Below, piece after piece: positions 10,465 to 21,051 of a stretch of DNA of 29,287 nucleotides. How positions within the stretch are numbered: position 1 is the stretch's first letter; every line of letters begins with the position of its first letter. This DNA comes from Neolecta irregularis DAH-3 (Eukaryota > Ascomycota > Neolectomycetes > Neolectales > Neolectaceae): positions 1,868 to 31,154 of the forward strand of contig LXFE01003117.1 in assembly GCA_001929475.1 (NCBI GenBank), read 5' to 3'. The notes beneath the pieces are model-generated. The model ran no database searches. It saw only the letters and a program-made list of their open reading frames with translations, and was not told the origin of the DNA. Both the position numbers and the translations under genes were made by a program.

Positions 10465-11637
10465 CTACAGTGAACGTCCGTATCTCCTCCAAATTTCCTT
10501 TCCAGCTTCATATGAGGCCCAACAAATAGCGGTACTAGTTGCTATTAACATAGCACCACGTAAAACGTTGATACCTAGGCATGCTCGTAACTACACGAGG
10601 TCTGAGCCCTCTTAAGAACCCTCTCCATCCTTCTTTTTCGTATATCACATTTGCAGCCGATGTGAAGCTGTCACACCTCCGTATCCGGTCATCAGTAGCT
10701 GACCCTCGAGTTTGCAATAGAGTTTTAATTACATCTACTGGTGTAGTTACAGCAGCTGCAACTGCACCTGCTAGTCCTCCAGAGGCAACATGGGATAACG
10801 GATCGTAATGCCTATTAGGATTGAGCTTTTTCGTGAAAAATTCGTATGCCGCAAATTGAAATGCTGTAAAGGGAATCGTCATCGTTAATGTTGTTGGATA
10901 AGAAATGTAGAATGCGCGAAGACCTTCATTTTTATAGATTGCCTTTGCGCAGGACGAAACTGAAGTATGTACTGAGCCATGGATCTGCATTCTTTGTTTG
11001 ACAACTGAATATTTCAGTAGTGTGTAAGATAACTGGGTATACCGTCGAATGGATTCATCAAGGCATCGCTTGCAATGGTTGCACAAGCTCCAGCGGCACC
11101 TAAATTCATTCAGTAGCTACTCATAAAAGTTTAGAGACCAGTAGCGAGAGTATGGGCACCTCTCTGGTCTCCGACTAATTCATTTCGCACAATTTCATAT
11201 GTACCTAATTACGATTAGAAACAGGTATTGATATGTATACCGAAATATACAGCATGGGCAGGTCCCGCACCCAGCACAACCGAAGTCATTCCTTTCCAAA
11301 GCGTTCTAGCACCTTCCGATGCTGAAATCCTTGTCAGAGCATGCGATATGCCGTTATATATTGCTGCAGGCGAGGGATTTACAACTTGCATTCTCGTCTG
11401 AAATCAATTTCTTTCACCGCGGGAAAAAATAGAAAACCTTGATAGCGTCTATTGGATACATTACAGTATGTTCCTATGGTTCAAGTCAATATGATATCCT
11501 TTTAAAGAGTCGAATACCATGATCCCGGCGAATGCTCCAGCCAGCAGATTTGCAGATAATGGAGTTCCTGATGGTAATGCTTCGTAATCGAAATTGTCTG
11601 CTAGAGGAGATCCTTCTATACCGGCAGCAGCGGTCAT
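10465..11637 (-). CDS. MRS4: Mitoferrin-like mitochondrial carrier (Mrs3/Mrs4), 311 aa
   Basis: Seven exons, 11637-11518, 11473-11438, 11397-11241, 11204-11139, 11099-11043, 11004-10575 and 10534-10465, give 311 residues, the standard carrier length. All three repeats carry the carrier signature: YPIDAIKTRMQ, NPFDVVKQRMQ and TPVDVIKTLLQTRG. Glycine-rich helices LAGAFAGIMEH and GGLAGAVAAAVTTP fit the six-helix fold. The mitoferrin flavour comes from the first-repeat segment NPSPAAIYNG, GPAHAVYFGTYE and AFYISYPTTLTMTIPFTAFQF. The expected role is import of ferrous iron across the inner mitochondrial membrane for heme and Fe-S assembly. Exon 2 is only 36 nt. Mrs3 versus Mrs4 cannot be separated here; fungi outside yeast usually have one. 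Confidence 0.92.
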
Positions 11638-11899
11638 TCCGCTAAATATCCACTACTTTGAGTTTTTTAAGAGGTCGAGGATGATGAATCACTTCACCGT
11701 GACTGTTTAATAATTTTTTTCAATGACCTCGAATAAGAAATCAAAAAGGATATCCGGGCGACGGTGTTTTGGTTGATGCGATCGCGTAAGAGCGTTAGTT
11801 CATATTTGTGTAAGACAAAGAGGTAGACAAAGTTTGAGATTTTATCAAGCTTTCGATAATTGTACAAAACTCCGACATTTGTTATTAGTTCATAAATAC

Positions 11900-12558
11900 T
11901 TAAATTTCTTTGATAACTGCTTCCGCTCGAGATACATCGACGCCGGTGTTGTCTGGCTCGACAAAAATTTTCTGGACTTGACCATTCTAGGTTGATATTA
12001 GTAAAAGAAAAGTACTGGATGGTCAAGATACCTCCACAATCAGAGCGTATCGTTTGCTCCGATTGCCACCAAGAAGATCAGTTGCATCAAAGCCCAAATT
12101 AAGTGCTTGAGTGTATTTCCCTGCTGGATCAGCGAGAAAGTGAATCTTGACAAGTTAAATTCCAAAGTGCCAAATTTGAATACCAGTTTATCGCCGAGGT
12201 CCATTGATTTCTTCCAATGATTCATTACAAACACATCATTGACAGACAGGATGTAAAGTTTAATAATTCCTTTTGCCTTGAGTTTCTCGAAGCTGCTGAT
12301 GTATTGTGGAATATGAGTTCCAGAACATGCAGGTGAAAACGCAGCTGGGACTCCGATAACCAGCGCTTTCTTTACCGAAACAGTCTCTTTTCCGAGATCC
12401 ACTGTATGTGACGGGCTTTTCTCGTAGAGATTGATTCCCACAGGCAGATATTCGCCTACAGAAATTCTTGCAGTAGTACAAGTACTGAAACGATGTGCGG
12501 GCAGGCGAATTGCACTAAAACAAGACTCGCGTAGGCGGAGAGTACTGGAGATAAACAT
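11900..12558 (-). CDS. Prx5/Ahp1-type peroxiredoxin, probably mitochondrial, 191 aa
   Basis: Three exons, 12558-12184, 12145-12032 and 11986-11900. The first 35 residues are rich in Arg, Ser and Thr and lack acidic residues before VGEYLP, which suggests a mitochondrial targeting sequence. The peroxidatic Cys is C78 in GVPAAFSPACSGTHIP. LSVNDVFVMNHW and FLADPAGKYTQALNLG are typical of the Prx5/Ahp1 subfamily. No second Cys is seen in the mature part, so a 1-Cys mechanism using glutaredoxin or glutathione is possible. The enzyme reduces peroxides, especially alkyl hydroperoxides. It is head-to-head with SKN7 across 372 bp, which may place it under oxidative-stress control. The ATG at 12558 is chosen because the longer frame upstream opens only with GTG. 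Confidence 0.92.
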
Positions 12559-12930
12559 GCTTTTTGTTCCAGTCACGTTTGGGTTTTTTGGTGGAGGATG
12601 TTCAGTGGCATGCTAATTGCTGGAACTGGGTATTACATCTGAGACTATCCAAATCAAAGCCATGGAACAGGGAAATGGGAATAATGATGTAATATACCAA
12701 TTTCTATCCAATTCCGCTTGCTTTGCCGCTTGTTTCTGCGAAAAGCGCTGGGTCAGTTGGTGGTTTGTCTTATTTCGGCATAGACCCGAAATATTCAAAC
12801 CACAGCCCCGGCGATTCTGGCAAACCTCCCCTTGTACCAGCCTGTTCTCGATCCTCGTGTTTAATCGCGCCTCGTCTCGACCGGCTATTTCGAGATAATT
12901 GCGTCGTGAATAGACAGCCAATCGCCGCAA
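12559..12930. promoter_or_regulatory. Divergent promoter between peroxiredoxin and SKN7
   Basis: This 372-bp interval separates the two start codons and contains no gene I can support. A long open frame on the plus strand (12723-13088) runs through it but breaks the SKN7 exon structure and has no family match. A CCAAT box lies at 12918-12922, close to the SKN7 ATG. TTCTGCGAA at 12734-12742 is an inverted TTC/GAA pair with three instead of two spacer bases, so it is at best an imperfect heat-shock-type element. Confidence 0.5.
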
Positions 12931-15134
12931 ATGGTGTCTCAGCAGAACTCTTCCAGCGACTTTGTAAGTCTCGCCTGCTCTGCACGCCGCACCAGTTTGT
13001 CTCGAGACCTGGGCTAATTTTACATCCGTGTAGGTCAAAAAGCTGTTCAAGTACGTCGATGTTCCCGGTTGCGCTATCCGATTGCTGACCAAGCGGCTAG
13101 AATGTTGGAGGAATCAGAATACGCCCATATCGTCCGCTGGAGTGATGGCGGCGACAGCTTTATCGTTCTAGATGTGCGTCGGCACAGCTTGCGTTCGCCT
13201 TGTCTGACAGTATCTAGACCAATGAATTCACTAAAGCTATCCTCCCCCGACATTTTAAACACAGCAATTTTGCTAGTTTTGTACGACAACTAAACAAGTA
13301 CATCGCCTGCCTTTGGGTTTCACACTGAGTCCTCTAGATATGATTTCCACAAGGTCCGGAATAACGAAGAAGGAGGAATCAATCCCTATGGTGAAGGAGT
13401 AAGCAGTGCGGCTACGAAAGCGTACTAACGGCTAGGCCTGGGAATTCAGACATCCGGATTTCCAGGTACATAATAAAGACTTGCTGGACAATATTAAAGC
13501 ATCTCCCCGAAGACATTCGACGCTGACCTTTCCACAGAGAAAAGCGCCTGCTCAGAGGAAAATACAGATGGATGAACCAGCTACTCACCAAATCAACATC
13601 CTCCAGCAGCAAGTCGACACTTTGACAAAACTGCAGTCGCATATGAATGCTCATTTGCAGGGTCTCAGCAAGAACTACCAGTCTGTCATTTCAGAAATGC
13701 TAACATTTCAACGCAATATGGTTGCACAGGACCAGGTGATGCAAAATCTAATCCAGTATCTCGTAAATCTGGAAGGTGACCAGCAAAAAACAGTGGGCGG
13801 CGCTCGGGGAGAATCTTCATCTCCGACTGGTCCTTTTATACCTTCGGAACAGGCCCGAAAACTCATAAGCTCGTATACAGAAGTAACCAAAGCATCCTTT
13901 GAACAGATGAACGAATTATCAAGAAGAGCACAGTCCATAGGCCCTCCTTCTGGAGTCAGTTCTCCCGAGTCTCGTCGTCAGTCTGACTACCTTGGTGAAA
14001 ATGACTTTCGAGTCCTGTCCAGTTCACGCACGAAATCTCGACAACAATGTGTTCCAGTATCCCAAAGTGATAACCGTACACAGAACCTTGATGGTGGTCT
14101 TCGTGTGTTTACAGTGGGACATCTCGCTCCCCGACGGCATGAGGATGTATCGACAAGCCTTGAACATTCCAATTCTGCATCAATGCCCATGAGTCACTTT
14201 ACGGATGGAGAATCTCGTAACTGCAATTCTCTACGGGTAACCCGAAGCACCTTTATTCCAGGGTGGGCTGTGCCGCCTCGAGTTTTGCTGGTTGAAGATG
14301 ATGCTGTTTGTCGACGATTGAGCTCCAAATTCTTGCAAGTTTTCGGCTGCGAGATTGATTTAGCTGTAGGATTCCTCACATACTTGTTCATACTGACCAC
14401 CAAGGTTGATGGTGTTTCCGCGGTTAACAAGATGAACTTCGCAAAATATGACCTTGTACTTATGGATATTGTCATGCCAAATCTTGATGGTGTTTCAGCC
14501 ACGTCACTGATTAGACAGTTCGACCCGCTCACTCCAATTATCTCAATGACATCAAATGTGCAGTCCGGGGACGTCATGACGTATTTTTCGCATGGTATAC
14601 ATTGTCTATATTCACGCTGATTAATATTCTCTAGGTATGAATGATATCTTGCCAAAACCCTTCACTAAAGACGGTCTCCTCGGAATGCTCGAGAAACATT
14701 TGATTCATCTCAAGACGATTAAAGACATGCAAAATGTTCCACGGAATCCATCCACGATAGATAACAATCCTCGGATTACAGAAACCGAGGATGAAATATC
14801 TTCGCCATCTAATCACAGTCCTAAAAAGTCTCAAGAGAAACCGTCACGTCACGACCAATCCCATATGGATAATGCCTCAATTCCGTCTCCCTATAATGAG
14901 AACCATTTCGGACACTCTGATTCTCATTCAAACGCCTCCCATCTCAACAGTCCCTTTAGCTTTACCGATTCTGACTATTTGCACATGTTGTCTGGCATGA
15001 TGGGTCCGGCAATAAACCCGCCTACTCCTCTTGCAGGATTGCGACGTAGTGCGTCTCAAATGGAGGACTTGGCTTTACCCTTCTCGGCTAATACCATGGA
15101 CAAGAAACCCAGACTCGACCAACCGATGGTCTAA
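12931..15134 (+). CDS. SKN7: Skn7-type transcription factor: HSF DNA-binding domain, coiled coil, receiver; 627 aa
   Basis: Eight exons, 12931-12963, 13034-13050, 13101-13173, 13218-13297, 13338-13398, 13436-14365, 14405-14594 and 14635-15134. The HSF-type domain (about residues 10-105) shows IVRWSDGGDSFIVLD, TNEFTKAILPRHFKHSNF and SFVRQLNKYDFHKV. Residues about 139-202 form a heptad coiled coil. The receiver begins RVLLVEDDAVC (R370), has phospho-acceptor D419 in YDLVLMDIVMP and the conserved Lys in LPKPF (K469). Skn7 receives phosphate from a Ypd1-type phosphotransfer protein in the osmosensing relay and activates oxidative-stress and cell-wall genes. Exon 2 is 17 nt, and intron 13399-13435 carries a perfect TACTAAC branch point at 13423-13429. 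Intron 14366-14404 is stop-free and 3n long. Overall architecture is diagnostic. Confidence 0.96.
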
Positions 15135-15579
15135 CTTCCAACGAGTACATAGTTTTCTTTGAAGCAAAAAAAGAAAATCCGCGCAGAATTGAGGTATTAC
15201 TTTTTCCCTATTTCTCATCGTAACATTTTTATTGGATTGTGTGTTTTTTGTATCATCATATTCGTTGTCTTTCTTAGTTTTTATCTTTAACAAAAGTTTT
15301 CGCGATATGGGGATATATTATCTTATGGTTTGGATTTTATTGTTTGATTTCAGGTTTTGGCATTGTGAAACTACATTGTCGCGGGGGATTTTGATTTCCG
15401 GGCGATCTTCTTTTATTCAAGTCGAGGTTCAGTGGTTAGAGTTAATCGAAGCGAAAACATTGCAGCTGTTCATTCAATGTTTGGAAAAAGTTCAATATCA
15501 AATTGGTGCTTTCGACACAAATTCTGTAGAATCTTTTTGGAGTTGACTCGATCTTTTAATAAAATTTCATTCTTATCCA
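15135..15579. other. Intergenic region between SKN7 and GCD6
   Basis: This 445-bp stretch has T-rich runs and no gene I can support. Two plus-strand frames (15232-15546 and 15432-15716) are open, but the first has no ATG at its beginning and both read as low-complexity translations of T-rich DNA. GGTTCAGTGGTTAGAG near 15425-15440 faintly resembles a tRNA D-arm, but no acceptor stem, anticodon arm or B box can be folded around it. It probably holds the SKN7 3' UTR and the GCD6 promoter. Confidence 0.5.
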
Positions 15580-17966
15580 ATGTCTTCCAACAACAAAGGA
15601 GCTCTGTTTCCACCAAAGCGCTCAGAGGATTCTCAAACCCCTCTTCAAGTTTGTACTTTTGGTCTCAGTTGGGTTTAATTATCGCAGGCGATTGTTTTGA
15701 CAGACAGCTACAATAGCCGCTTTAGACCTCTAACTCTTGAACGCCCAAGGGTTCAACTCCATTTGACTGCAATAATCTAAAGTTTGAGTGCCTTTTGAAA
15801 ATCGCAAACACTCCTCTCATCGAATATACCTTTCACTTTCTGGCTTTGGCAGGCGTGAAAGACGTCATCGTATTTCTAGGCGCTCACGCAGACCAAGTCA
15901 AATCTTACATCGAGTAACTACACAATTTGCATCAGATCCAACCAACTTGTAGATTATCAGAATGGAACAGCGATATGACGTCACCGTTCAAAATCCGAAT
16001 GATAGTATCCCAAGAAGCATTATCTGTTGGTGATGCAATGAGAGCGCTCGATGAACGTTCTTTGATTACTTCAGACTTTTTGCTCGTGAGCGGAGATGTC
16101 ATTGGTTCCATCGACATGACAGACATCCTTAAAGAACACGAAAAAAGAAAGCAGACGGACAAAAATGCAATCATGACCATGGTTGTCAGAGAAACTGGGT
16201 CAATTCATCGTACGCGGTAATTTCTCTATCCAAACTGCAAAGATATCCTGATGAGTTAGGGCCAAGAATGATATGGCAGTTTTTGCTATTCATCCACACA
16301 CGGGACAATGTCTACATTACGAACCCATTGAATTTTCACCTACAAAGAAGCGGATTACTATGAACCTCGAGATATTTGAACGAGTTGGAGACATTGAAGT
16401 ACGGAACGACCTTATTGATTGCCAAATCGATGTTTGCTCCCCAGAGGTTTTTTTTCAAGTTTAAAGCTTGTTGACGGCGTTAGGTACCAGCTCTGTTCAC
16501 GGAAAACTTTGATTATCAAGAAATTAGAAGGGATTTTGTTCATGGAGTCTTGACTTCTGACCTCATGGGGAAAACCATATACTGTCATGTTGTTGATGGC
16601 CAATATGCCGCGAGAATTGGAGATCTTGCTACTTTCGATGCTGTTAAGTAGATTTGTATGAGTGGTCCACCGCTGACTTACTTAGCGAAGACATCATTTG
16701 CAGATGGACGTTTCCAATGGTCCCAGACACGAATCTTATCGAGGGGCAAACTTATAAATACCAACCTGGACATATTTATAAAGAATCTGCTGTTGTTCTT
16801 GCGCGGTCTAGTGTTGTCAAAGAGCGCACAGTAATTGGTGCTGGCACTCATATTGGGGAATCTACAGTTGTTCGCAGAGCTACAATTGGAAGAAACTGTA
16901 GGATTGGTCAAGGCTGCAACATTGAAGGTGCATATGTCTGGGACAATGTCACCATCGGAGATAACTGCACAATTCATAAATCAATCATAGCGGATGGCGT
17001 CGTCATTGGCGAAGGATCGGTAGTCGAAGCTGGTGCTTTGATCAGTTTCCAAGTCAAAATCGACCAGGGAGTTATAATTCCTGGGAATGCGCGTTTGACA
17101 CGGCTTCCGAACGGCAACGCTGATCAAGATGATGAAGATGATGACGGTGATGGATCTCCTATCGAATGGGACGCAGATATCGTTGGGTGCAATGGAGAGG
17201 GCATAAATTATAAAGAGTCAAGTTGGGACGATAATGAAGAAGAGAGTATCGAGTTCTCACGGCTGAGTAAGTCAGGCGATAGTTAACCCTTGTTTATCGA
17301 TCAGTTTACAATATGGAATATTTCAACATGTCAGACACTTCATTGTCTTCAACTGCGTCAATCGACACCATTGGACCACCGGAAAAGGCTCGTCGAATGT
17401 CGATGGCAACCTCAGACACCTCACTTGGAACAGCTGAAGAAGGTAATTTTCTCCGCGAAGCAATTGCAACGTGGGAACGAGCGTTTGAAAACCATCATAA
17501 AGTGGATGATACTGCTGTTGAGCTCAGTAGTCTGCGAATGTCTTGTAATGCTTCTGAAAATGAAGTTCGACATGCTGCTGTGATTGCATTAGTGCACAGA
17601 GCTGCACACATTGCAAAAAATGTGCTTACAAGTTCATCGACGATAGTTGCTTCCCTCATAGAGGAATGGGCACCTGTATTACTTCGACTAGGCGCAAATT
17701 CGGTCGACGAAGCTACGCTTATTGAAATCCTCCGTCAAATTTGTTCACAACAGACAGAGCATACTTCGCTATACCAGCATTTTCTGTCTTCGTTTTACAA
17801 TGAAGATATCATCTCGTCAGCCGGCCTTGGAAAAGCCTGCGAGCCTGTAATGGTTATTAGTAACAAACCCAAATACCTTGAGCTCGTGCAAACAACGAGG
17901 GTCTGCCGGGATAGTGTATTAAAAATGGAACAAGAGTCGAGCGAGGAGGATTCGGAAGATGATTAG
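15580..17966 (+). CDS. GCD6: Translation initiation factor eIF2B subunit epsilon, 706 aa
   Basis: Eight exons, 15580-15648, 15688-15750, 15783-15913, 15953-16216, 16260-16446, 16484-16647, 16686-17266 and 17305-17966, total 706 residues, against about 712 in yeast Gcd6. This is the catalytic guanine-nucleotide exchange subunit for eIF2 and the target of stress control through eIF2-alpha phosphorylation. The N-terminal nucleotidyltransferase-like domain has TDSYNSRFRPLTLERPR and FHFLALAGVKDVIVFLGAH. Left-handed beta-helix hexapeptides follow (VVKERTVIGAGTHIGEST, IGDNCTIHKSIIADGVVIGE). After an acidic linker the C-terminal W2 (HEAT) domain ends in the acidic run ESSEEDSEDD, as expected for eIF2-beta binding. 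Intron 15751-15782 is 32 nt. The ATG at 15580 is followed by a normal short leader. Confidence 0.95.
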
Positions 17967-18426
17967 AATAATTCAGGGCATAATACCGGTGTCATACCAT
18001 ATATAAAACGATTTGTATAGCGGTGATGCCATACAATATTTATGAAAAATGAGCACAAGCCCAACGCATCTTGCTATTCAGATTCTTTCAATCGCTATTC
18101 TATTTTTTGCGCGATCTCGTTTTTTGTTCGGTAATAACAATGACACGATAATCGATCGTGACCCGACGAGAACTCCCCTCCTTTCCTTGAACGTTGACAT
18201 CTGAATCACATATTTCTCACTATATTGCAACAACTTGCCTTTCTACATTAGCGCTTCGTATTTAAATACCGTTCCTCTTGTTTCCAGTCACGAAACCACA
18301 CCCAATTATTCCGATTTCGAAACCCTTTGGTTTCCCGTCTTCGGTATAGACGTCAAAGTGGGTGCTAAGCGCAAAGCATCCGTGTCTTCCGGTGATTCTG
18401 CCTGTCATCCAAGCAAAAAGGGCGGA
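17967..18426. other. Intergenic region between GCD6 and the Ariadne-type gene
   Basis: This 460-bp region holds the GCD6 3' end and the promoter of the next gene. CATATATAAAACG at about 17998-18009 is TATA-like. The frame of the downstream gene stays open upstream of its ATG from about 18235, encoding basic Ser/Lys-rich sequence, but contains no earlier ATG. It is probably 5' UTR, or part of an exon preceded by an upstream start that I cannot place. No other gene is seen. Confidence 0.45.
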
Positions 18427-20055
18427 ATGTCTATGGGCTCTTTGAGTGACGACGACATGTTTGACAACATGTCGGACAAAGACATCTCCGAAAATGATTC
18501 AGGTATATCCTGTTATTGATACTAGTACCAACTTGTAGAAGTCGATCTCTATGATGATGCTGACGGTTTTGATATCATAGTCTCCGAGAAAGATAGAAGG
18601 AAAGCATGGGAAGTTGATTTTCGGCCCCACTCAGAAGCCGATATCAAGAAGAGTCAAGATAAACAGATACAAGAGATTTGCGATCTTCTTGGACAGAATA
18701 AAGAAAATTCGGCTATCTTATTGCGGCATTTCCGATGGGACAAGGATCGACTTATCGAAAAATATATGGAGGATTCTGAACGAGTCAACCGTCAAGCCGG
18801 AATTATCGAAAGCGAAGAAGCCGCTCCGCATATACGGAAGGTCACAGGTTTTATGTGCGATATCTGCTGTGATGATGAAGATGTCGATACTTATGCCATG
18901 CTTTGCGATCATCGATTTTGCGTAGGCTGCTATAGCCAGTACCTTACTTCAAAAATCAGAACGGAAGGAGAATCTCAAAAAATTCAGTGTCCTGGAGATA
19001 AATGCAGGGCTGCGGTCGATGAAAGAACTGTCAGATTACTGGTCGATAATTCGACCTACGATCGGTATGCATATTGCCAGGTAATTACAGTATTGAACTC
19101 TAGATACATCACTCTACTAAATAGGACGTATGTTGATGGCAATATCCTCCTTCGATGGTGTCCAGCACCGGAATGCGAGTATGCGGTCGAATGTGCGATT
19201 GGTCCAAAGCAGCTTGACCACATCGTACCTACAGTTGTCTGTACTTGTAGAAATCGATTTTGTTTTGGGTGTGGTCTTCCAGACCACCAACCTTCTATAT
19301 GTCGTCTTGTTAAACTGTGGATAAAGAAATGCGAGGATGACTCGGAAACAGCCAACTGGATTTCTGCACATACAAAAGAGTGCCCAAAATGCAATTCCAC
19401 AATCGAGAAAAATGGTGGGTGTAATCATATGACTTGCAGAAAGTGCAAGAACGAGTTTTGCTGGATATGCATGGGTTCATGGAGCGAGCATGGTCAAAAC
19501 TACTACAACTGCAACAGATTTGAAGAAAAAAGCGGAGTGGATGCTCGAGACGCACAGACAAAATCAAGAGCTTCGTTAGAAAGATATCTCCATGTGCGTA
19601 TTGGCGTAGAACGCTTTACTTACATTTAGTACTATAACAGGTTTGCTAATCATGAACAATCCGCCAAACTAGACCGAGAGTTATACAAGAGGACAGAAAA
19701 AAAGATGCTCCAGCTTCAAACGACTTCTGATTTGTCTTGGGTCGAATGTCAATTTCTTAGCAGCGGCGTCGACATCCTTTGCGAAGCACGACAAACACTC
19801 AAATGGACATATGCATTTGCATTCTATCTGGCTCGAGATAACGTAACTGAACTCTTTGAGAACAATCAGCGAGACCTCGAAATGGCGGTTGAGCAGCTTA
19901 GTGAACTATGCGAGAAACCTATTGAACAGGCTGATATATCTGCATTAAAGCAACAAATCTTGGACAAGACTGCATATGTTGGTTCTCGAAGGGAAGTACT
20001 GCTCAAGGATACTGCTGCCGGATTACAAGAGGAACGATGGACATATATCGTGTGA
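18427..20055 (+). CDS. Ariadne-type RBR E3 ubiquitin ligase, 505 aa
   Basis: Four exons, 18427-18502, 18539-19064, 19104-19593 and 19630-20055. An acidic N-terminus (LSDDDMFDNMSDKDISEND) precedes a UBA-like segment (ILLRHFRWDKDRLIEKYMED). RING1 begins FMCDICCDDEDVDTYAMLC and ends near CPGDKC. The IBR has LRWCPAPECEYAVEC and CRNRFCFGC. RING2 reads CPKCNSTIEKNGGCNHMTC, with the predicted catalytic Cys at C307. A C-terminal Ariadne domain follows (YYNRFANHEQSAKLD, LKWTYAFAFYLARDN). RBR ligases take ubiquitin from E2 as a thioester on RING2 and work with neddylated cullins in animals. Intron 19065-19103 is 39 nt, stop-free and in frame, so retention would add 13 residues between RING1 and IBR. 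Orthologues include human ARIH1 and yeast Hel1. Confidence 0.94.
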
Positions 20056-20224
20056 AAGGGTATGACTGGGCATTGGGGTGGTGTATTGATTGTTCGTTCC
20101 TTGCATTCTCTTTTCTTCTCTCATTTAGAGCAACTAGCAATTGGCATTCCCCTGATTTCCGATTGTAAACGGCTGGTGGAGATAGACTTTGACCTTTGGA
20201 TCTTCCAACCTCACTTCATGAACC

Positions 20225-21007
20225 ATGTCTCTACTTCGAACCGCCCAACGAGGTATACTCGGTCGAACAACTTTTCACTCTCATGCACATCCTGTTTTGG
20301 AGAGATATACCCCAACTCAGCTTGAAATTTTTAGTTCTGCAATGAAACAAGTACCCAAACATGGCTTCGTCTCTCAAACAATCAGCTTGGGAGCCCGAGA
20401 TGCAGGATATCTCGAAGCTTCTCATGTTCTATTTCCGAGAGGCGGGTGGTCCTTGGTTGAATATTATCTGGTCACAGAACGATTACGATTGTCGAGTTTG
20501 AAAAAAACAATCGAGACCGAAGAGGTTGGGACCTCAAACAAGATCCGACGTTTAATCAAAGAACGGCTAGAACGCAATAAAGACATAATTGATCGTTGGC
20601 CAGAAGTATGATCAGATTTAATTCTCGCTGATTCTTGTTAGGCCCTGGCTGTTATGGCAATGCCATCAAACCTCTCAGACTCACTCGCTGAATTAGCCCG
20701 GTTGTCCGATGATTTGTGGCATATTGCTGGAGATACCAGTGCCGATATGAGCTGGTACTCGAAAAGAGCATCTCTATGCGCAGTATATGCCAGTACAGGT
20801 TTATCATATATGTCTAGGTATAATTATTAATGTATAGAATTATTTATGACCCAAGATAAATCACCCGAATTCGTAGATACCTGGAAATTCCTTGATCGAC
20901 GGCTAGAGAATGTTCAAAATATCGGCAGGGCATTCAGTGAGGCATCGATATTCTTGGGGTTCAACGCTCGAAGTGCATTCAATGTATGGAAGTCTTTTCG
21001 ACCTTGA
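20225..21007 (+). CDS. COQ9: Ubiquinone biosynthesis protein COQ9, mitochondrial, 235 aa
   Basis: Three exons, 20225-20605, 20642-20798 and 20838-21007. The N-terminus (MSLLRTAQRGILGRTTFHS) is a typical amphipathic mitochondrial presequence. The body has the COQ9 fold markers AMKQVPKHGFVSQTISLGAR, WSLVEYYL, ALAVMAMPSNLSDSLAEL, SDDLWHIAGDTSADMSWYSK and KSPEFVDTWKFLDRRLEN. COQ9 is a TetR-like lipid-binding protein that presents quinone intermediates to COQ7 in the CoQ synthome at the inner membrane. Introns are 36 and 39 nt. It converges on SURF6 with only 44 bp between stop codons. Length is slightly below that of yeast Coq9 (260). Confidence 0.94.
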
Positions 21008-21051
21008 TATCCTAGACAAGTAGAAAATGATATACAATGCCAACGCCGTAA

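Noticed and set aside
11694-12026. Minus-strand 110-codon frame
   Set aside because: Overlaps the last peroxiredoxin exon out of frame and extends into intergenic sequence; no recognisable features.
12723-13088. Plus-strand 121-codon open frame
   Set aside because: It overlaps the SKN7 start and first introns in a different frame and resembles no protein; the conserved HSF-domain exons explain the region.
14194-14655. Minus-strand 153-codon frame
   Set aside because: Antisense to the SKN7 receiver, which is strongly conserved; no family features.
15425-15450. tRNA-like GGTTCAGTGGTTAGAG
   Set aside because: No matching acceptor or anticodon stem and no B box in the following 80 bases.
15232-15546. 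Plus-strand 104-codon frame rich in Phe and Leu
   Set aside because: No ATG at its beginning, composition explained by T-rich intergenic DNA, no motifs.
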